Assembly: GCA_024280535.1 (NCBI GenBank)
Contig: JAJRPY010000008.1
Coordinates: 1 to 5,658, forward strand
Source of the DNA: Gammaproteobacteria bacterium
GTDB lineage: Bacteria; Pseudomonadota; Gammaproteobacteria; PS1; Pseudothioglobaceae
Direction of reading: 5' to 3'
Length of the DNA stretch: 5,658 nt
Part shown: piece by piece, positions 1-5,035 of the stretch
How the letters are laid out: each line of letters starts with the position of its first letter
Numbering within the stretch: position 1 is the first letter of the stretch
Translations under genes and position numbers: made by a program
The notes under the pieces: model-generated
What the model was told of the DNA's origin: nothing
The model's database searches: none
What the model saw: only the letters and a program-made list of their open reading frames with translations

Positions 1-1071
1 CCGATTGCCCGATTGATAATTAATATCGTCAATATAAGGCAATAACAAACTATCTTGCAAAGTTTGATTGCCTGCACGCCTCATAATCGGGCGCTTAGTG
101 ATCAGCGTTCCTTCTTTGGATAAATATTTATAAAAACTCTGGCTCCCTTGTAAAGACAAAATACTCACCTTAAATCCCAGTCGCTCCATAACGTCAACAA
201 AAGAAGATTCTTGCAGATTAAGTGAGTGATGAGTTCTCGTCATTCTGGTAAAAATACACAGTATTGATGCTGCGGTAAACGTATCGCAAGACGAGGCATG
301 TTTAAAATTAACCAGATTGGAGAGTGAAGCTAACCGTGGCGTTGTATGACGTTGGTAACCATTAATCCCCCAATTCATTGCCCTTGCCGTTTCCCCCAAT
401 ACGAAAACCACGTTTAAATCTTGAATACGCTTGTCTAGCGTAACCTCAGCTCCCTCCGATAGATTTTTAATTGCCTGTATGGAACGCTCGTACGACAAAT
501 GAGAATGATATCCCCTATCTACAAAGAAAAACGTATTGAGCGGCTCAAAATATTGCAAAGGCAAGGATAATGCAGCATTTCTGATAGACCCTGTAGGATG
601 TTCACGCATACCTAACATCATAACGAGCGCATAACCCAAGGCAATACCACTTAAAATAAGCACTAAACTCTTGCCAATAAACGGAAAAAATGCAACCCTC
701 TTAAACTTAACCTTAAACAATATAAAACTGGGCAACACATAAGTAACCAACAGCCAAACCAGCAATTGAATACTCAATAATTCATACATTAAACCAGCAT
801 TCGTTTCAAACGCACTAAAAACAATATTTTCGTTAATATAAATATGATAAAAATAAGCAAAATATAGGGTAACCGAGGTTATTAACAATAACACACTGCT
901 AATAATTTTGTAAATAAACGACCCTAAAAAAGCAAGAAAAACCAACAATAGAAAAAACACCACCCAAGAAAAACTACCGTACATCAAGGCAACACTGGTA
1001 TTCTCATGGGAAAATATATTTAATAAATAAACATAGGTGGCAATAAAAAATGATGCGTGAAAAATAGTCAC
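1..1071 (-). CDS. EptA-like phosphoethanolamine transferase, N-terminal part (C-terminus beyond left edge)
   Basis: An uninterrupted reading frame of 357 codons runs off the left edge. The first ~155 residues are strongly hydrophobic, with about five membrane segments, as in EptA/MCR-type enzymes that transfer phosphoethanolamine from phosphatidylethanolamine to lipid A on the periplasmic face. The periplasmic catalytic domain starts near residue 190. It carries VLGETARAMNW (residues 224-234, metal-ligand Glu227 by family comparison), then NGYQRHTTPRL (237-247), then SCDTFTAASILCIF (261-274). Thr264 falls at the position of the phosphoryl-accepting Thr. The family usually has GETARAD and SCGT, so the Asp-to-Met and Gly-to-Asp changes are atypical. 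The cysteine-rich NNSGC-type segment expected after the nucleophile region is also not seen. Start: GTG at 1071 is the only ATG/GTG/TTG between the upstream in-frame stop (1134-1132) and codon 16, but it has no Shine-Dalgarno of its own. The family is clear; the substrate is inferred and the His/Asp metal ligands lie outside the window. Confidence 0.82.
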   Translation of the reverse strand, partial: MTIFHASFFIATYVYLLNIFSHENTSVALMYGSFSWVVFFLLLVFLAFLGSFIYKIISSVLLLITSVTLYFAYFYHIYINENIVFSAFETNAGLMYELLSIQLLVWLLVTYVLPSFILFKVKFKRVAFFPFIGKSLVLILSGIALGYALVMMLGMREHPTGSIRNAALSLPLQYFEPLNTFFFVDRGYHSHLSYERSIQAIKNLSEGAEVTLDKRIQDLNVVFVLGETARAMNWGINGYQRHTTPRLASLSNLVNFKHASSCDTFTAASILCIFTRMTRTHHSLNLQESSFVDVMERLGFKVSILSLQGSQSFYKYLSKEGTLITKRPIMRRAGNQTLQDSLLLPYIDDINYQSGNR

Positions 1072-1333
1072 TGTTTTGGGGTGTTTAAATACTTGAGCAA
1101 AACCAAAGCGTTTTGCTTCAAGCCCTCCTGATTATAAATAGTTTGGTGTAAATCACCTTGAAAGTCCCTAAAATTCATTACTACGCCCAATCTAAATCTT
1201 CCAAATACACTGCTATCACACCACGCCATTTAATAACCGCCTAATGATACCCTAAATTATTTTTTATCTACACCCAACTGAATCACCCTATCAATTCTAA
1301 CCCAACTTATCCGCAACAACACCGTCAACACGT
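1072..1333. other. Divergent intergenic region between the EptA-like gene and the btuB promoter
   Basis: No convincing gene is seen in either direction. On the minus strand a weak sigma-70-like pair, TTGATA (1294-1289) and TAGATA (1270-1265) with an 18-nt spacer, could serve the EptA-like gene; the -10 is poor. A short imperfect dyad, GGTG-taaat-CACC (1145-1157), lies about 75 nt upstream of the GTG start and could be an operator or chance. No tRNA, CRISPR-like repeat or terminator hairpin was recognised. Confidence 0.5.
1123..1129 (-). promoter_or_regulatory. Shine-Dalgarno-like AGGAGGG upstream of the EptA-like gene
   Basis: AGGAGGG is a near-perfect anti-16S match, but it sits about 50 nt before the GTG start at 1071. 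One base after it a TTG opens an 18-codon frame including its stop (1121-1068). Its TGA overlaps the GTG start as GTGA, the arrangement typical of translational coupling. The 1-nt spacing to that TTG is too short for an efficient site. The motif therefore marks either a leader peptide or an N-terminus shifted by an indel; which is unresolved. Confidence 0.35.
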
Positions 1334-1339
1334 TATAAT
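1334..1339 (+). promoter_or_regulatory. Probable -10 box (TATAAT) of the B12 operon
   Basis: This is a perfect consensus TATAAT. The hexamers at the expected -35 spacing (around 1310-1316, TCCGCA/CCGCAA) are poor matches to TTGACA, so the promoter may be weak or activator-assisted. The predicted transcription start is about 1346, only some four bases before the first helix of the cobalamin riboswitch. That positional agreement supports both calls and implies a leader of about 110 nt. Confidence 0.55.
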
Positions 1340-1349
1340 ATGCGCGAAA

Positions 1350-1458
1350 TCAAACTATGGAAGTCGGCGAAACTCCGACACTGTCCTCGCAACGGTAATT
1401 GCAATCGCATCAGTCCGATACATAATTTGAGCCATTAATTTCACGAAGGATGATTATG
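1350..1458 (+). ncRNA. Compact cobalamin riboswitch in the btuB leader
   Basis: The conserved cobalamin core is present. A hairpin GTCGG/CCGAC (1363-1367 with 1375-1379) has the loop CGAAACT. It is followed by the highly conserved CGCAACGGTAA (1388-1398), then AGTCCGATAC (1412-1421), which matches the first half of the B12 box. ACTG (1380-1383) pairs with CAGT (1411-1414), enclosing a small TGC/GCA hairpin. An outer helix TCAAACTATG (1350-1359) with CATAATTTGA (1421-1430) pairs at 9 of 10 positions and closes the domain. It replaces the usual GC-rich arms, including the normal CCTGCC end of the B12 box. Downstream, CAT-T-AAT (1433-1439) can pair with ATTATG (1453-1458). This leaves a loop holding CGAAGGA, the ribosome-binding site, which is complementary with one bulge to TCCTCG (1384-1389). 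This predicts translational repression on corrinoid binding. The core is confident; the hairpin and kissing interaction are inferred. Confidence 0.88.
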
Positions 1459-3234
1459 AATATAAAACAACTCTCACTAGCTGCTGGTGTTTCAGCGCTG
1501 ACATTTGCCACCACAGTTCATGCGGTTTTGGGGCCAATTCCAATTTATTTAAACGCCGAATATCGCACGGATCATCCGCTGATTGGCTCAATTTCCTCAA
1601 CACTGACCTTTAGTGCCGAGGATATCAAAGCCACTGGTGCTAATACTTTTTTAGATTTTTTAGCCACCATACCCAGTGTTGCTTTGTCTAATTCACAAGG
1701 CAATGTGCCTGCTATTTTTATGCGGGGTGGCAATTCAGACCATACGTTGGTTTTGGTTGATGGTGTTAGTGTTAATAGTGTTGGTTCGCTCAATGGTGCG
1801 GTTGAACATGGATTAACCACTATCGCACTGAATGATATTGAAAAAGTTGAAATTATCAAGGGTGCTGGTTCGGTGTTGTATGGCTCGTCTGCCATTGCTG
1901 GCGTGATTTCGATCACCACCAAAAAAGGCGCTAATGGAGAAAGTGCCAACATCAGCAGCAAATTTGGCACGCACAATACTAGAATTTACAATTTATCAGC
2001 CAGTGAGGGCAATCAAGATGGCTTTGCCCGCTTCACTCATAATCAATATAGCACCGATGGTATCAATGCACAAACTGGCGATACTGCTAATGAAAAAGAT
2101 GGTATTAGTACTCAAACCACACAAATTAAAATTGGCAATCAACATTTTGATGCAAGCTATTTAGAAAGCAGCAATAAAACTGAATATGATGGCTGGAAAG
2201 GTCTAAATTCTGGAGAATTGGCGGATATTAAATTAAACAAGATAACTCTCAATGCCCATCAAAAAATTAACGATACTTGGAATACACGTCTAACACTCTC
2301 ACAAATCAACAGTAGTAGCAATAGTGGTCCAAACGCTACTAAGATTGGCAATAAGTACAAAAGAACCAGTGGCATCTGGCTCAATGATATTAAGCTGGGC
2401 AATAGTTTATTAACCGTGGGTTTGTCAAAAGTTGATGATACCAACACCAGCCGTCCATTAACCCATAGTAGCCAAGATTTATTTACCAATTGGCAAAAAA
2501 ACTTTGGCAATTTAGATATCAATACTGGGTTTCGTTACATCAAGCACAATAAATTTGGCAGTCACACTGTTTATGATCTAGGCTTTGGTCAACTATTAGG
2601 CGCTAATATCAGGCTAACAGCTAATTACAATACGGCTTTTCAAGCACCAATGCTCAAAGAAGAAAACCCTGGAACTCAAACAAACAATTTAAAACCAGAA
2701 ACCGCAAAAAATATCAACATAGGCTTGCACAAAATCCATTCTTGGGGCAAGGTTGGTTTGTCATTATTTAACAGTAAAGAGAAAAATGTCATCAAATATA
2801 CAGGGGGTTATCCAAATTCTACTTATATAAATGACGGTGAATACAGCACCAAAGGTGTTGAATTATCCATCAATGCCAACCTTGCTGGTTACACTATCGA
2901 GCTTGGGCATACTTACGCTAAAAGTAGTGTCAACAATAGTGCCAAACAACCTGCCAAACGACCAAAAAACATCAGCAATTTGTCCGTTAATAAGCGCTAC
3001 GGCAAATTCAACTCAATCCTGCAAATAACTAGAAAGTCTTCTAGTTTAGATGGCTTTCCAATAACAACACTGCCAGGCTACACTTTGGTAAATGTATCAA
3101 CCGATTTTGCATTAAACAAGCAGACAAAAATATCTGTTAATATTGACAATCTGCTTAACAAAAACTACACCATTGCCAAAGGCTACAATCAATTGGGCAG
3201 AACACTTAAAGTGGGGTTGGATTATAGTTTCTAA
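1456..3234 (+). CDS. btuB: BtuB-type TonB-dependent outer-membrane vitamin B12 receptor
   Basis: TonB-dependent receptor of 592 residues, close to E. coli BtuB (614). It has a signal peptide with likely cleavage after VHA (residue 23), then a TonB-box-like IPIYLNAEYR (about 28-37). The plug domain includes FMRGG, LVLVDGVSVN, the IEKVEIIKG motif, VLYGSSAIAGVISI and so on to about residue 155. A 22-strand-type beta-barrel follows, ending in a C-terminal block (NIDNLLNKNY...GYNQLGRTLKVGLDYSF) with the terminal Phe used for outer-membrane insertion. The protein binds corrinoid at the cell surface and passes it to the periplasm using TonB energy. The cobalamin assignment rests on the upstream cobalamin riboswitch and downstream B12 genes, since receptor sequence alone rarely fixes the ligand. 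Start: ATG 1456 has GAAGGA (1445-1450) five bases upstream. ATG 1450 is in frame but overlaps that site, so it is disfavoured. Confidence 0.93.
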   Translation: MNIKQLSLAAGVSALTFATTVHAVLGPIPIYLNAEYRTDHPLIGSISSTLTFSAEDIKATGANTFLDFLATIPSVALSNSQGNVPAIFMRGGNSDHTLVLVDGVSVNSVGSLNGAVEHGLTTIALNDIEKVEIIKGAGSVLYGSSAIAGVISITTKKGANGESANISSKFGTHNTRIYNLSASEGNQDGFARFTHNQYSTDGINAQTGDTANEKDGISTQTTQIKIGNQHFDASYLESSNKTEYDGWKGLNSGELADIKLNKITLNAHQKINDTWNTRLTLSQINSSSNSGPNATKIGNKYKRTSGIWLNDIKLGNSLLTVGLSKVDDTNTSRPLTHSSQDLFTNWQKNFGNLDINTGFRYIKHNKFGSHTVYDLGFGQLLGANIRLTANYNTAFQAPMLKEENPGTQTNNLKPETAKNINIGLHKIHSWGKVGLSLFNSKEKNVIKYTGGYPNSTYINDGEYSTKGVELSINANLAGYTIELGHTYAKSSVNNSAKQPAKRPKNISNLSVNKRYGKFNSILQITRKSSSLDGFPITTLPGYTLVNVSTDFALNKQTKISVNIDNLLNKNYTIAKGYNQLGRTLKVGLDYSF

Positions 3235-3910
3235 ACGTACCCTGCTTTCATGGAGCAGTGGCAAAGATAGCGCTTACGCCTTATATTTATTAAAAAAAGA
3301 CCCTGTCATTGAATTGGTGGGGCTTTTTACAACAGTTAATAAACGGTTTAAACGCATTGCCATGCACGGCGTTCGCATAGATTTACTCAAACAACAGGCG
3401 TTGCAAATTGGGCTACCTTTGCATATTATCGAACTGCCCTACCCTTGCAGCAACAAAGCCTACGAGGCAATTATGCAAACCTTCATCACCCGCATTCAAG
3501 CTGACAAAATTGATGCGGTGGCGTTCGGAGATTTGTTTTTAAAAGACATTCGCTATTATCGAATTAAGCAGCTGGAAAATACAGGCATTGGCGCCATTTT
3601 TCCATGCTGGGGAATTGATACCGATATTTTGGCACATCGTATTATTGACATTGGCATCAGGGCAAAATTGGTTTGTCTTGATGCCAAAAAATTAACCGCT
3701 GATTTTGCAGGGCGTGATTACGATAAAACACTACTAGACGAGCTACCAAAGCCTATCGACCCTTGCGGTGAAAATGGCGAGTTCCATTCGTTTGTGTATG
3801 ACGCCCCCTTTTTTCAAAAACAGATTAAAATCAGCCAAGGGGAAACTGTTCACAGAGAGGGGTTTATCTTTACAGATTTTTTATGTCATAACAAGGAATT
3901 AGCGCAATGA
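3221..3910 (+). CDS. DUF71/COG2102 (Dph6-like) PP-loop ATPase, probable B12-salvage subgroup
   Basis: The protein has the ATP-pyrophosphatase PP-loop SWSSGKDSA close to its N-terminus. Family blocks follow: GLFTTVN, AMHGVR, LPYPCSN, AFGDLFLKDIRYYR, FPCWG, DFAGRDYD, and the C-terminal DPCGENGEFHSFVYDAPFF. Archaeal and eukaryotic relatives (Dph6) amidate diphthine on elongation factor 2, which bacteria do not modify, so diphthamide synthesis is an unlikely role here. A bacterial subgroup has been proposed from gene clustering to act in B12 salvage. Position between btuB and btuM fits, but the reaction is unknown; ATP-dependent amidation or adenylation of a corrinoid is only a guess. Start is unusual: no ATG, GTG or TTG lies near the conserved N-terminus. 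ATT 3221, preceded by GTGGGG and overlapping btuB by 14 nt, gives a family-like N-terminus (229 residues). The nearest conventional starts are TTG 3173 and TTG 3143, deep inside btuB. The stop overlaps btuM as ATGA. Confidence 0.85.
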   Translation: MIVSKRTLLSWSSGKDSAYALYLLKKDPVIELVGLFTTVNKRFKRIAMHGVRIDLLKQQALQIGLPLHIIELPYPCSNKAYEAIMQTFITRIQADKIDAVAFGDLFLKDIRYYRIKQLENTGIGAIFPCWGIDTDILAHRIIDIGIRAKLVCLDAKKLTADFAGRDYDKTLLDELPKPIDPCGENGEFHSFVYDAPFFQKQIKISQGETVHREGFIFTDFLCHNKELAQ

Positions 3911-4452
3911 AAAACATACTATTTTTAACACTAGCCATTATATTAATGATTGCCACCAGAGGGCATACTTCTTGGCTTTCTGTAGTGCATTTGCCCGATT
4001 TCACTTTGCCTGCCTTATTCATTGCTGGCGTCTATTTTCGCCACTTTTGGGTTGCCCTAACCCTCATCATATCAGCCGTAGCCATCGATAATTATGCCAT
4101 TGTTCATCAAGGGGTTAGTGCCAATTGTATCACTCCTGCCTATTCATTTTTACCGCTGACTTATTACGCGGTGTTTTATTTTTCTAAACACTTAACGGCA
4201 TTAAAAATTGACCCATCACTGATTAAAAACAGTGCCATTATCATTGCCATTACCCTCTCACAATGGTTTCTAGCCACACTTAGTTACTATTTATTTACCA
4301 ACACATTTGCCGAAAAAGGGTTTGACGGTTTTGGAGAATATGTGGCAACTTGGAGTGTGGTAGAAATTCCACCAACGCTCTCTTTTATTATTGTGACCAT
4401 GGTAGTAATGTCGTTAATCCCACAACTTGAGACGGAAAAATCCCTTGCCTAA
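3907..4452 (+). CDS. btuM: BtuM-type inner-membrane cobalamin transporter
   Basis: A small integral membrane protein of 181 residues with about five to six hydrophobic segments (around 3-17, 31-46, 48-66, 79-93, 107-130, 153-171). Conserved-looking blocks HLPDFTLPALFIAGVYFR (28-45) and GVSANCITPAYSFLP (69-83) resemble the BtuM family, related to S-components of ECF vitamin transporters. Its only cysteine is Cys74, in the second block. In characterised BtuM an equivalent cysteine coordinates cobalt and removes cyanide from cyanocobalamin. Predicted role: carry corrinoid delivered by BtuB across the inner membrane. No ECF ATPase or EcfT is in the window; BtuM is thought able to work without them. 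Start ATG 3907 overlaps the previous stop (ATGA), with AAGGA (3893-3897) nine bases upstream. Identification is from remembered family motifs plus context. Confidence 0.85.
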   Translation: MKNILFLTLAIILMIATRGHTSWLSVVHLPDFTLPALFIAGVYFRHFWVALTLIISAVAIDNYAIVHQGVSANCITPAYSFLPLTYYAVFYFSKHLTALKIDPSLIKNSAIIIAITLSQWFLATLSYYLFTNTFAEKGFDGFGEYVATWSVVEIPPTLSFIIVTMVVMSLIPQLETEKSLA

Positions 4453-5035
4453 AAATTACCAGCAGCGTATGGCAGCTAAAAAATCTCATATTGACCAGCG
4501 TATTCTTGAGGCGAATATTGATAAAAATCTCATCGTTTTACTAACTGGCAACGGCAAAGGAAAATCGTCATCTGCCCTTGGTATGGTTTGTCGCTCGCTA
4601 GGGTATAACAAAAAAATTGCCATTGTAAAATTTTTAAAAGGCCTGCAGGAAACTGGCGAAGATGCTTTTTTAGCCCAGCAGCCCAACATCCAAACGGTTT
4701 TTATGAAAACCGGCTTTACTTGGGACACTCAAGATAAGGCATATGACACAAAAATGGCCATTGAGACTTGGGACGCTGCCAAAAAATTCCTCAGTGATGA
4801 CAGTATCGATTTGGTAGTATTGGACGAACTCACCTACATGCTGAACTACCGATACCTAGATGAGCCAGCAATTCTTGATACGCTCAATAACCGCCCCCAA
4901 ACTCAACACGTGATTATTACCGGACGCGCCGCCTCAAAAGGGCTAATCGATATTGCCGATACCGTGAGCGACATAAAAGATACTAAACACGCTTTTAGGG
5001 CCAACATCAAAGCGCAACAAGGGGTGGATTTTTAA
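4445..5035 (+). CDS. btuR: Corrinoid (cob(I)alamin) adenosyltransferase, BtuR/CobO family
   Basis: A cytoplasmic enzyme that transfers the 5'-deoxyadenosyl group of ATP to cob(I)alamin or cobinamide, making the coenzyme form. Seen: P-loop TGNGKGKSSSALG (residues ~35-47), IVKFLKG, the family motif GFTWDTQ, VVLDELTYML as Walker-B-like strand, VIITGRAASKGLIDIADTVS and a C-terminal KHAFRANIKAQQGVDF, all in the order of the E. coli enzyme. Start TTG 4445 was chosen because it gives MPKNYQQR, aligning with the E. coli N-terminus (MSDERYQQR), and a length of 196 residues as in E. coli BtuR. It overlaps the btuM stop by 8 nt, with a weak GGA (4434-4436) upstream, so coupled translation is likely. TTG 4427 and ATG 4469 are alternatives. 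In a salvage operon it both activates imported corrinoid and helps trap it in the cell. Confidence 0.95.
   Translation: MPKNYQQRMAAKKSHIDQRILEANIDKNLIVLLTGNGKGKSSSALGMVCRSLGYNKKIAIVKFLKGLQETGEDAFLAQQPNIQTVFMKTGFTWDTQDKAYDTKMAIETWDAAKKFLSDDSIDLVVLDELTYMLNYRYLDEPAILDTLNNRPQTQHVIITGRAASKGLIDIADTVSDIKDTKHAFRANIKAQQGVDF

Noticed and set aside
1..1071. EptA-like frame as a pseudogene
   Set aside because: The motif changes and odd start raise the idea, but 357 codons are open and the main catalytic residues visible in the window are kept, so decay is not supported.
1131..1136. TATAAT on the minus strand just before the EptA-like gene
   Set aside because: No acceptable -35 at 16-18 nt. Transcription from it would start after the AGGAGGG motif, leaving a leader with no ribosome-binding site; likely chance in AT-rich DNA.
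1145..1157. GGTG-taaat-CACC dyad as an operator
   Set aside because: Only 4-bp arms, no second copy in the intergenic region and no match to a regulator site I recognise; kept only as a remark in the intergenic entry.
1572..1976. An open frame on the minus strand inside btuB, 134 codons long
   Set aside because: It lies wholly opposite a well-conserved part of btuB, has no recognisable protein motif and no convincing ribosome-binding site. The same applies to the other short frames inside btuB, btuR and msrB.
3221..3910. Naming this gene diphthine-ammonia ligase (dph6)
   Set aside because: The fold and PP-loop match, but bacteria lack diphthamide-modified elongation factor 2. The operon context points to B12, so no gene symbol was given.
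4427..4444. Longer N-terminus of btuR from TTG 4427
   Set aside because: It adds six residues not found in the E. coli protein and has no ribosome-binding site. TTG 4445 gives the matching N-terminus and family length.
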